A stretch of DNA of 64,000 nucleotides, taken from Larix kaempferi. Taxonomy: Eukaryota > Streptophyta > Pinopsida > Pinales > Pinaceae. Below, one piece after another: positions 12,241-23,038 of the stretch (its first letter is position 1; the number at the start of each line of letters is the position of its first letter). Under the pieces are notes generated by a model. The model worked only from the letters and a program-made list of their open reading frames with translations, did not search any database and was not told the origin of the DNA. The translations under genes were made by a program, and so were the position numbers. The stretch is from positions 18,768,001-18,832,000 of the forward strand of contig BSBM01000150.1 of assembly GCA_027924585.1 (NCBI GenBank), given 5' to 3'.

Positions 12241-14329
12241 GAATCTACAAGGTTAATGGCATGTTGTGTTATGCCAGCCTCTTATTCCAAACTACTAATA
12301 ACAAGGCATAAATGAATAGCTTATCTCATAAGAATAAGAAGGCCTAAAACAATAAAGTATGCATTTTATGAAAGGAATAAACTATGCATTGTAAAATATT
12401 TATTTTTTTCACAATGTATGAGGAATTTTATTACAAAATTGGCTTGTGTAATTTACTCATCAAAATTATTGGAAGGATATTTGCATGGATAATTACAAGA
12501 ATCTAGTTAATTAATGGAATTCCAAGAAAACAAGCCATAGTTTGCATATAGATGAACTCAAGGGAAAAGGTACTTAAAAGTCAACAACCCTAAATGTTGA
12601 CTGCATTGCCCTTCCCTTTCACCAATAGATTCTCATTTTTTGTTCCTAGTTTCACAGCACCATTCAAAAAGACCTGTCATTGGCATCTCTATTTACTCCA
12701 ATTTTATGGTGCTTCTAGTGAAATTTACCTTGCAAATTCATCTTTAAAGTCATAAAATTATTTTCAATTTCATTTAAGGATGGACTAAGGGGTTTGAGAG
12801 ATGTCATCGTCACACTTTGTAACTTAGTATAGACATGGATCTATCATATGAGAGCCTACTATTGGGTGGAAAATATTCCCTACATCAATGTACACCAACA
12901 AGTAGAGAAAATTTTGCAGTATTCAAGAGCTTGACTAGTCGGACAAGGAAAGCATGGAAGTTCTTGATACAAATCTTACCCTGCATATTTAGGCATAGGT
13001 ATACATACTTGAACTCAAATAAGAGTTGTTGGAATAATTTAGCTTTGAACACACCCATTCTTGGAAATGCTATTTTTTTATTGATGTTTGAAAATACACA
13101 AATTTACATTTTGTATATTGGAACATGATACACTTCTACTGCCATCAAATAAAAGTGCTCCATCATAGAAGAACTCATCATAATTCCCATATTATTGTTT
13201 CCATAATTATCAATAGGGATGAAAAATCCATGCAAGATAATCCATTGGCAACTTATTTGAAAATTCATTGTGGATTTAAAAAGGGACTTCCTCTACATGA
13301 TTTGCAAGAGCTAGGTAATCTGTTGTACTTTAGGAAAAAAGGGCTTAATCTGAGACAATCACCAGAACAATTCATGGCTAGTTATGACTAAAAGTAATTG
13401 CCTATTTTCTCTCCTTGTTTTAAGAGAAAAATATATGCCATACTTCAGAATTCATCGCTTAATTGTGAAAGACATGGACTGAAATGTCTCCTTTTAATTG
13501 ATGAACAAATATTGTTCCCAAGATTTACTAAAGCAAACAATCACCTGAGGTTTTCTAAGCTTTGTGTTTTCAAATTTCATAGACCAATTGGATTCTTGAA
13601 TACCTTCCTTTGATCTTTACTTGGAAGATTACAATGCCAAAGTTCAATAGTGGTAGAGTTGCAGTGGGAACTTTCCTAGTGGAGAAGGATCAAACATTTC
13701 ATACCATTGATTGCAAGTCTAAAGGTGAATATTTTTTAAGTTCATGTAAATATTTTGGAAGGAATTATCTCTAGGTTGTGAAGAGATAGATGATTGAGGG
13801 ACAGGGAGTGCCTCTTTGTGAGCGGATATTAAATCTTGCAGAAGGAAGGGATTTCACATCCTTGCCTATTGTAAAGTAGGATGATGTCCTTATTGGGGAT
13901 TATTATTTTCTTATGGGGGATTAACACTAAAACTATCTGCTACTTTCTCCAAGTAAAGGTGCTTATCTATCTCAAGGAAATGATGACTATAATGCATATT
14001 GATTGAAAAGAGTACAATGATATTGATTTATTCTAAATTGGGTATAATTTCCTTTCATTGGAAAAGTATTGGAATCTTAATTATAATTTGTAGCATTAGG
14101 GTTGTCCCCGTCCCCTTAATGTTGATTCCAATTCTTGTTACTTTTATTCTTCTTCCTCTTTGCTATGAATTTTTGGGATTATTTGTGCTTTGTTGGGGAA
14201 AAACCTACTTTTTTTAAGGAGGAGAGGGTTGAACTAGATTGATTTGAAATGGATGCAATGAGGGTTGAGATACTAGGGATCTTTGTGAAGAACTAGGAAA
14301 ATGATAATATGGATTTTGATGATGGTGGT
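12241..14329 (+). other. Unrecognised, possibly coding remnants on the plus strand
   Basis: Open stretches at 12835-13128, 13125-13391 and 13398-13613, and a stop-interrupted reading at 13640-14010, have protein-like composition (for example AVGTFLVEKDQTFHTID) and lie in the same direction. They could be exons or decayed pieces of one gene. I do not recognise the product. A solo LTR begins at 14330. Confidence 0.3.
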
Positions 14330-17210
14330 TGTTGGGTGTTTTATTGTCTTAATGAATCACCAAATATTTAATTATCGACCGGGGTTGGTAATCTTAGAGT
14401 TGTGGCATAGTATATGCTGAGGTAGAAGGGTACATAATATTTCGGCGCAACCAACCTTAGAAATGTTTAATAATGAAAAGATTGAAAGATATTTCAAAAT
14501 GAAAAACCGAGTCAAACTTCAGAAATACAGCTACTAAGCTGATTAGACCTAACCAAACCAATAGATTAGAATAGTATCAATCTATACTACTTTACTCTAT
14601 GAACAATAATTGAAAAGATAAAAACAATACTATTCTAGGAAACAAGACTTTATCAAAAGCAAACTACTCTTATGAAAATGGAAACTACTGATCAATTATT
14701 CAAACTCTAATATAGGAATTAGAAAGACTAGCTACTATGTAATAACTATGAACAAGTTCAGAAACCTATCTATGAAATGATTCAGTGTACAACTCAACTA
14801 TATAAAGACAAGAAACTATATTATCTGAAGCAAGGTTACAACTACTTAATAAACCTAATAAATTCAACGGTTAAACTATTCATATATTTGACAAACACTC
14901 AAAACTAAGCTAAGCTATCTAATTCCATTCTCTTTGAGGATTTTGAGGAAATGTATCAAATGTGATAGGAACTGGAGAAAATGTATCAAAATGAATTTCA
15001 AATATGACAGAGAAACAAAATGGAAGTAAATCTAGTTTAACTTCTACAAAGAGATGCAAGCTAAAAAGTGACCAATTGCAATTGATTTTAAACATTGTAA
15101 TCTATTCTTTATCCATAAGCAAATGATACGTAAAAACTAACTATAGTACTCGAATTGAAATGTTGATTAACAGAAGTACAAATCCTAATTTATTTGACCT
15201 CTAATGACTACTGAAAATTAATGCATCTATATGAAACACATATGAACTTATTAAACTTGGATTGGAACTAGTTCCTAGTCTATTCTACTTACAGAAACGA
15301 AAGAACTTGAAACAATGAAATTAAACCAAATCAAAACACTATGTGAATAAAAGTGAAAGACTAATTAGGAACTTGAGATGAAAACTGGAAATAAAATACT
15401 AAACTAATTCAGAAATAAGACAAACTGAGATTTAAGCAAAGTCTATGATAACATTGTAAACAAGTTTAAGCTAATCTAGGTCCTAGGCATGAAATTAAAT
15501 GGAAGTAACTTATAAACTATCTAAATCATAAGCAAAAGACATTTATACTGCTTCTACTTAAACCAAAACTATTTCTCATTTGAACTGTAAAACATATGCT
15601 GAATGTAAATGAATTTCATCATTAATAAAAACTGAAATGGTTAACCTATGTGCAAATGTAAAATAAGATATGAAATGTTAAGGGTGGATTCGAATCCCAA
15701 ACTAGCTACGGAATGTGATGAAGTATTGGAAAATCAACTTACATCCTAGCTAACTATCTCTGCATAAAATGAAATACTAGCAATTCTGGAAATGACTGCA
15801 AATTTTGGAAAATTTTGTCTAAATGCAAATGAAAGGCTGAAAGAAGGTCTAAAAGGAAGTATGAATGGATGGTGCGAATGGCCGGCCAAATAACAGTCCG
15901 GATGACAGAAATGTTACAAACTATAAAAATAAACAAGCTAAATGAATTTAATGCCAGTTGATTTATGCATTTTAGTCTATGGTGCAAGCAAAGCAGTAAA
16001 TAAGTTGTTTAAAGTTGAAATAACAGGAAGCAACTACACTCATTTGCATATAAGGAAAGAAACCATTTTCTATTGCATAATAAAACAGAGCTGAAAGGTA
16101 AACAAATCTAATCTATAGTTACAGTAACACTCACAGAGCTAAATCTGATTACAAACTGGACTTGAAATACTGAACTAATTAAATTCTATCTAATTGCAAT
16201 GGAAAAGCTAAAAGGCAAGTTGAAAGAAACTATGCATGACCGGTCATTTTAAATTCTATAAACATAAAGTGTATGAACAACAAGAAATATATTACAAGAA
16301 ATAGAAAAAACACCATCTACAGAAAGACCAAGTTAAATATATATACTGAAAATGAAAACTACTTATCTGCAGAAAAGAAATAACAAAATATACATAATGA
16401 AAAACCTTTGGTTGTTGAGGGGCCCTTCTTAGCAATCAGGGATTGTATCTAACTCAGATCATTCACCAATAGAACACGAATTTACTCATCAATGGCTAAA
16501 ATAAGAGACTTTCTATTAAACTGAATCAAAGGTTACACAACGTTTTTCTATAGCTCTGCGCATGCATTTCTCAACTTGAGACGTCTTTATATAGTTTTAC
16601 AAAGAGAGAGTAGGTCGACCCTTTTATTGGTCAACCTCTCTAAAAATAGGAGGTCTTAATAGCTACAGGAACGGTCCATTAAATCGCACATAATGTTTTC
16701 CTTCTTCCATGGGCGTTGCTTCTCTTTGACGTGAGAAGTTGATGCATTGTCAGGCTGGGAGAACAGGAGAACAGATCTGCTAGAACAAGGGCTCATGAAC
16801 CATGAGGGACACATTGCCAACAAAACCGACGTCGTGTTTTTTTCCTTTAGTGCCCCGGAATATTCCAACTAACAAATCCACGGGTGCGAATGGAGGGCTG
16901 AACGATGGTCTGAATGCGAATGGGTGTCTTCAGCATGAATGCGTGTTCGAATGAGAGTCCGTTTGAAAACCATAGCCTGCATAATGAAGTCTATGTGCCA
17001 AGCAGGTCGAGAAATTTTAAATTAACATTAATAAACCATAAAATGATGGTAATCAAATAAGATTTATGAAATATTAAAATGTATTCATACCTGAGTTCAA
17101 ATGGTGGTCTGAATGGCAAGAAGTATGACTTATCATATCAAAAATAGTGAAAATAATGCCAACTGAGCACGTTTAATTATCAAAAGTGATGACAAAATTG
17201 GGCATCAACA
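14330..17210 (-). mobile_element. Long solo LTR (2,881 bp) with TSD GTGGT
   Basis: On the minus strand the LTR begins TGTTGATGCCCAATTTTG (17210 downward) and ends CACCCAACA at 14330. It is flanked by GTGGT at 14325-14329 and 17211-17215. A minus-strand TATA box lies at 16585-16594, about 620 bp in, as expected for a U3 promoter. The remainder is A/T-rich and non-coding. No second LTR or internal domain was found, so it is best read as a solo LTR. The left flank is GTGGTGGT-like, so the TSD could be partly fortuitous. Confidence 0.65.
16585..16594 (-). promoter_or_regulatory. TATA box in solo LTR
   Basis: The minus strand reads CTATATAAAG in a GC-richer neighbourhood, with about 620 bp of putative U3 upstream. 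The position fits a retrotransposon promoter. No transcript evidence is available. Confidence 0.5.
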
Positions 17211-17544
17211 GTGGTCACCATAGAAGGTGCTAGGACAATTTTATGTGGAACCGCCACTATAAGATGGTGAACCATCTTATAGTGTTGATAAAAATTTTGA
17301 GAAACAACTTTCTATAAATAATAAATGATTTCCCATGCAACTTGGATAGGGTTTTATCTAATCCTAGGTTAGTTTCATATTCTTTCTAATTAATTTTATG
17401 ATTGGCTGCCAATGTCACTCAATTCAACTCCCTCGCTCCTAGGACCATATGATGTGGAAACACCACTACAAGAGGCTTGGCCTTTACTTAGATGGATATG
17501 CATAGGTGGGGGCACCTAAGACCCAAAATATGACATGCTAACAC
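17211..17544. other. Flank between the solo LTR and gag
   Basis: This is probably gag C-terminal or spacer sequence of the decayed Gypsy element. No motif is clear. A short inverted repeat (CTATAAGATGG / CCATCTTATAG) lies near 17256-17281. Confidence 0.35.
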
Positions 17545-18320
17545 CTAAATAAGAAGTACATGACCCATCATAAGGAACATATGAGTTAGCATTAAATATA
17601 GTTGGATTCCCATATGAATATTGGCTATATGAGGTGTTAGGGCCACCATGATGGTCACCATACATGCTAGTAATGATATAGAAATTAATTTTACCAAACT
17701 AATTGCAGGTTTGTGTGATAAACCATATAAAACCATTAGTGGCATGGGATACCCTGACATGGGTTGATCAAAAGAATTATTATGGGGAGTCTTGGGGATG
17801 ATTGTGTATAAATTCCCTAACTAAGGAAAAATGGGATCAAAATGTTGGACCTTAAGGATAAATTAATTTTCTATTTGAGACATAGTGGTGGCTATGTCTT
17901 TGGCAATAATAGGCATATGGAACTTCAAAAACCAATCAATGAGGATGATGCCTTTAAGGTCCATCTTACGCAAGCTATGTCTTCTATAATACTCATGGAT
18001 GTGGTCCATGATATGGGTGGAAGTATATTGATAGGAAATCATAAGAATATCAACTCCCACATCATGATGGACAGGTGATTGAAAGAACACGAGGAAAATT
18101 TTGGCTACGGACTCAAAGGTGGCATGAGTGTCCACTAGTTCATCAATATACCATCTCACAACAACCCCAATGAGTGTGCGTTGAAATAACCTAAGCCTAA
18201 TATTATATTCTATTATGTTATTATAGGAGCACCATGGATTCAAAGACATGATATGGTTGGATGGATCTTATCTAGCATGATCCTCGAATTTGGGAATGGT
18301 ATAGGGTAGCTTGGTTGGCA
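17545..18320 (-). pseudogene. Ty3-gypsy gag fragment
   Basis: The minus strand reads a typical plant Gypsy capsid segment. A PKFEDHA...DPSNH-like entry (about 18320-18250) leads into RLRLFQRTLIGVVVRWYID, then a THATFES...FLVFFQSPV stretch, then YTSTHIMDHIHEYYRR, followed by a degenerate C-terminal part down to 17545. The order and motifs (LFQR-L-G...W, F...F..Q, dihydrophobic I-D-I helix) match gag proteins of plant Gypsy elements. At least two stops interrupt it. Sequence upstream (18.7-19.8 kb) has LTR-like features on the same strand. Confidence 0.8.
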
Positions 18321-18914
18321 TCGTTGGAAGAGAAGGATCATGTCAAATAGAATAATTGATAAGCTTATCCAAATCTAGAAGATTCATGCTAACCATATAT
18401 GGGAGGTTTTGGTTTTGGTTAGTTGCAACCATTGTGGCTAGTGGAATGAGGGATGAGGTAGATGAACTAGCACTCAATGTCTATGGGCTAGTTGAGGATG
18501 AGCTCATTGTGGGCAGATTCAAAGGAGTACTAGAAGGAAATCTAACCCACTATCTTGAAGAAATAGAAAGAGTAGGAACCGCTCATTATAATGGAGCATT
18601 AGAAGGCAATCTAACCCACTATATTGAAGAAATAAATGGGAATGCCTACGACACACTACAAAGTCAAATACCAAATTGTAAATCCTACTGTTATAAAACA
18701 AATGAGTAACACTAACTGAACCGAGGGTCCCTCTCGAACGAATTCAAACTACTTAGAAAACTACATTGCTCAAAACTAATTATGCACAACAAATTATCTC
18801 AATCAACATCATCTCAATTGCTTTTATGTTAATAAGTCAAAGAGTTAGCAATACATACTTAAGGAATAGAGTAGCGATCTGGTAACATTGATATCATTTT
18901 AATATAAAATATAT

Positions 18915-19076
18915 TTACATCATGTGAACTGAGTTACTGAATGGTAATGCATTACTACCAACTGCCTAATGTGGAATGTGGAAAATGAAAGATACTTACG
19001 TCATGTGAACTAAGTTATTGAATGGGAATGTGTTACTGTCAACTGGATAATGTGGAATGTGGAATTGAATGGCATA
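18915..19076. repeat. 81-bp tandem duplication
   Basis: Two units share TTACRTCATGTGAACTRAG and a TAATGTGGAATGTGGAA end, starting at 18915 and 18996. The region lies upstream (on the minus strand) of the Gypsy gag relic, where LTR or leader sequence is expected. Confidence 0.75.
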
Positions 19077-19330
19077 TTGGGGTAGCCCTACTTCATCAAC
19101 CACGACAATAGAAATAACACTAACCTCAAACAGTCAAACTACCGTGACCCGTCTTGATCCTCTGGTCTGTGCTTTCTGAATAGCTGTGACCCGTCCTCTG
19201 GTGTGCAACTGCACTGTGTGCCACTACTCTTTCGGAATCTCCTTGATGTTTGACAAAAACCCAGAAAAAAATCGATTTTCTAGCTCGTTAACAAAGGATG
19301 AACCGTGAGACTCACAACCCAGCAATAACA

Positions 19331-19338
19331 TATTTATA
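19331..19338 (-). promoter_or_regulatory. TATA box of a presumed Gypsy LTR
   Basis: The minus strand reads TATAAATA within GGTATAAATATG, in the direction of the gag relic about 1 kb downstream. The 82-bp tandem repeats sit just upstream in transcription order, as sub-repeats often do in U3. The promoter role is inferred from position. Confidence 0.5.
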
Positions 19339-19412
19339 CCAGCTTCAAACCAAATTTTGGGGGGCGAATCTAACTGTAAAACCTACTCAACCCATAAATT
19401 CAAAAACAAATT

Positions 19413-19577
19413 AAACTCCAACATTGATTTCAAGGAGCAAAAAGGGCGAAATTGTACCCAACAACCACCATTCCCAGAAATTGGGGGGCGAATTCAACTC
19501 CATCGTAGATTTCAAGGAACCAGGAAGGGCGAAATTGCCCCCAACAACCACCATTCCTAGAAATCGGGGGGTGAATG
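19413..19577. repeat. 82-bp tandem repeat, two copies plus a partial
   Basis: Units start AACTCCAACATTGATTTC (19414) and AACTCCATCGTAGATTTC (19496). Both then run through a GGGCGAAATTG block, an ACAACCACCATTCC block and a G-run (GGGGGGCGAAT). A partial unit precedes at 19358. These look like U3 sub-repeats of the LTR that would drive the minus-strand gag. Confidence 0.8.
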
Positions 19578-20305
19578 CCATCTTGGAGAACTGCCATTCG
19601 ATTTTGGAGAGGTAGAATGCCAATTTTCTCCATTTTGGAGAGAAAAAACGAATTGGCTAACCTCCATTTAGTATTTTTTTGATAAATAAATGTTGGCCTA
19701 AATTTTAACCCCCAAAAAAAGGGTTTAATAAAAAAAATTCGCCGTAAAAATTTTCAAAACCACCTAAAATTCGTCCTTAAAATCATCCTTGATATCGTGT
19801 TGTTGTTACTCGTAATGGTACTTATGATGATACTTTTGTGAAGATAGAAAAAGGATGGAAGCTTGGCGCATTATATCTAAAATTGCATTCGTTTCCATAG
19901 TAAAACTGTTGAACCTGCAATAACAGCAAATGGTTAATAATAAAGTAGTTAGCATTCCATATGTCATTAATTAATAATATGCTAATAAATGACATGATGT
20001 TACTATGGTTTCTTTTATTAATAAATTAGATTTAGGTTTAGGATTTATAGTCCATTAGAGCTTGGAATAAAATGACTTTCATCCACTGATAACCGAATCA
20101 AATCATGCCAACTTCGACATAGCTCAGTGGGAGTTCAATGGTTTGACTCTTTGTATTCCAATCTTGCTTATATCAATAGGCATGGGAAAGAGTTGCGGGG
20201 AGAGGAGAGAAGCGTGGAGGTAGAAATGAAGATACCCAGCCTGGAAGTGGAATATAGGAACACTTAGAAGAGAGGAGGAAGTGTGGGAACGTTGGTATAG
20301 AAAAA

Positions 20306-20365
20306 GAGTTGCAGCAGAGAAGAGTTGCAGCAGAAAAAGAGTTGCAACAGAGGAGAGTTGTAGAA
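20306..20365. repeat. 16-17-bp microrepeat, four copies
   Basis: GAGTTGCAGCAGARAA-type units begin at 20306, 20322, 20339 and 20355. This is a short local slippage array with no evident function. Confidence 0.75.
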
Positions 20366-20639
20366 TTCTGGAAGCGTGCACATTGTGGGTGTGAGAGTGA
20401 TTTCGCAAATGTGGCTGAGACTCAAAGCTGAGTGTTGTAGATGATGAAGTCTGTAATAAATGTTTGTGTGCAAGAATAAAATTGTTGTATTAATTCCAGT
20501 TGATGAATGTATAATGTAATTGTGGTTATCTTCTTGTTTGCCATCTATTATTCTTTATGTGGTTGGTTGTCTGCTGTGCATTTTGAATTGCAGTCACTGG
20601 CTGCATCACGGTGCCGAAAACATAACACACCGAAATTAA

Positions 20640-20860
20640 AACAATAAAACAATCTTTAAAAACATGTAGTGCACTATAAATATAAGGAGGCACCACTAAT
20701 GGTGAGTCTATATATTGAAAGAGCATCATTTATCTAACAAATTCTTTTAGGAACACTAAGCGTTTGAGGAAATGAAATGCATCGCCATTGAAAACATTAA
20801 TTTTTCTTTTAGAAGAAATGGTGGTCTATAAATATATTGGCGCATCAGTTAGTAAAAAAA
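20640..20860. repeat. Left set of palindromic subterminal-type repeats
   Basis: Motifs such as TGCACTATAAATATAAGG (20652) and GGTCTATAAATATATTGGCGCA (about 20822) are variants of a hairpin unit with arms GGTGCTCTATA and a complementary GCACC. The same motif recurs many times at 22295-22830. Paired arrays at both ends of a 2.3 kb segment are what subterminal repeats of a DNA transposon look like. Confidence 0.55.
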
Positions 20861-20876
20861 AAAATTAAGGTCCACG

Positions 20877-22191
20877 ATGCGTTTTAGTAAAGCCAAACAC
20901 AGCACCCCCACGATGGGTGCGAACTCGCAGCCAACATGCAAGAGTATGATGTGCCATCGCAATAAAACGGAGGTCTACGGGAGGGAATTTGGCCACTCCC
21001 ATCAACCTATTAATCCATGCCCAGACCATGGTATGATGGATCATTTATGTGCTTGGTACTTCGCTTGCTTGGATGGTTCGGGGTATGGAGAATTGAGTTA
21101 TTCATAATGGATATATTCATGGCCTCTCGTGCCAACCTGATTCATAATGGAGAGGAGGAGTTTGATATGGGAAGGTTTCCTAGGTGATGAAGCATTCAAC
21201 GGCTTATTCCTCACTGCTCCTCGAACTGGTGGAGTCTCTGCGTCCTTGATCCCCTTGCCTGGTCAGTTGAATTTCTCCTTCTTCTTTTCTACGAAGGCAG
21301 GACTCCCTCAGCCACTTGCACTAACATAATAATGTTGAGGACCAATGTTACTAAGCAAAAAATGGTGAATGGCCCACAGTGATCCCATATGCCTCGAGTT
21401 GTTCGGATATGGAAATGGAAAACAAATTCTTTGATAGCAGAGTGAGTAAGCAAGCTAAAGAACATGTTGAGTGTATGGAAGTTTGTTGTAGGAATAAAAG
21501 AACAAAGTCGGTGCATCAGCAACTCATTGAGGATTTTGGGGACTTAGTGGATAAATATGGTTCCTTCAGAACTAAGGAGACACGTCATACCCAAACCCTA
21601 CAACTTTTATGGACAGTGAAGGCCCCATTTTGCATGGCCTTTGAGGAATGCAAGGAGAGTGGTATGGAAGAGAAGGGCTCATACCTACAGTGGAAGCTTG
21701 GCTTGCTGGTCTGGAGAAGAGAATCTGGTACTTAGCTCAAAATCAAGTCACGGATGAGGAGAATGTCAATAGTAGGTTGGATGTTTTGGCCAACGAATTC
21801 AGGGCAAGGGGGTTCAGTCCAGCTACACCAACAACAAATCACATGGCACTCAAAGGTATTTGGGACGATATTCATTGCGTGGTCAAACAGGAAACCTCGA
21901 GTTCCAGTCACTCCATTGTCATTTTGTCTAATGATAAATCTAATTAGATGGTCTTTAGTTTTTGTTTTCATCTTCTGCCATTCGGTCAGCTTCAGTATGC
22001 TTAATAGTCCTACTGCAAATTTTGGTTTAAATTTCTTTGGCCATAACCACCAGCCTGTGGGGGAACCTATGACAGTTAGAACCTTTGATTGCTCTCTTTT
22101 CCTAGCATTCCATGCTTTTAACCAGACTTTAGTTAAAGGACATATGTCTTTTCATGGACATATGGACACACCTAGCAGTAAGTTGTCTTGA
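20877..22191 (+). pseudogene. Unrecognised gene remnant between hairpin arrays
   Basis: Plus-strand open stretches at 20877-21107, 21147-21329, 21379-21735 and 21648-21947 are protein-like but frameshifted. The clearest is a helical, hydrophilic piece (about 21690-21900) containing AWLAGLEKRIWYLAQNQ and NSRLDVLANEFRARG, which resembles a coiled coil. No conserved catalytic motif is visible. Lying between two palindromic arrays, it may be a transposon's own or captured gene. Function unknown. Confidence 0.35.
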
Positions 22192-22294
22192 TTTTGCCAT
22201 GTACAGTTTCTTTACATAGTGTAATATAATAATGAATTTTACAACTACATACAAACGAAGCACGCTGCTTAGAAACCATAAACAATATTTTGAA

Positions 22295-22830
22295 AAAAAC
22301 ATTCTCTCTAAATATATAGATGCACCAGCACCGCGGTGCGTCAATATATTTATAGAGCCCCGAACAAAAACTTAAATGTCCACAATGTGTTTTAGTAAAC
22401 TCAACACACTACCGTGAAACCCTAAACTTAAAAAAAATGTGGTGCTCTATAAATATATAGATGCACCGAAAATGATGCACCTTTATATATCAATAGCATC
22501 GTACAACCCACATAAGCATTAGGTCTGCAATGCATTTTGATTAACTAAATGCACTTCCACTGAAACCATAAAACAATTTTTTAACTAAGTGGTGCTATTT
22601 AAATATATTGACACGTCGTTTTTTGTGCATCGGTATATATGAATAGCACCATATAGTGAACCAAAAAAAATCCAACAAGGTCGGTGCTTTGTATATATAT
22701 ATTGGCACACTACTATCCATGCATCTATGCATATTCAACACATCGATGAAATAAAAAAATTTCTAACATGTCGATGCTCTATATATCCTGACAGTGCGTA
22801 GGTATATATATGGCACACCGACACTATAGA
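22295..22830. repeat. Right set of palindromic subterminal-type repeats
   Basis: At least five variants of GGTGCTCTATAAATATATAG...GCACC occur (around 22310, 22440, 22590, 22680 and 22770). They are separated by a second shared motif of the form CAATGYRTTTTRRTWAACTNAA. Both orientations appear, so each unit can fold as a hairpin. Further right, AGACGCAAC is repeated and a TAGTG occurs at 23005-23009, which may be a CACTA-type terminus. A matching left terminus was not found. Confidence 0.6.
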
Positions 22831-23038
22831 AATTTTAAAAAAATATATTAATATTAGTGCACTAACAACGATGATCTTATGTTAGAGCATCACAGTTGGT
22901 GCATGTATATTTTAAAAGCAATGTGATTAGGTCATAAAAGCACATTTGATGGTGCGTTACTATTTTTTAGACGCAACGGTAACATTTAGACGCAACAGTG
23001 ACAATAGTGATTTGTTACCCGGATGCGGGTGATCTCAC

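Noticed and set aside
20120-20149. tRNA-like A box (TAGCTCAGTGG) followed by GGTTTGACTC
   Set aside because: The A and B boxes are only about ten bases apart. No cloverleaf can form, and no SINE body follows.
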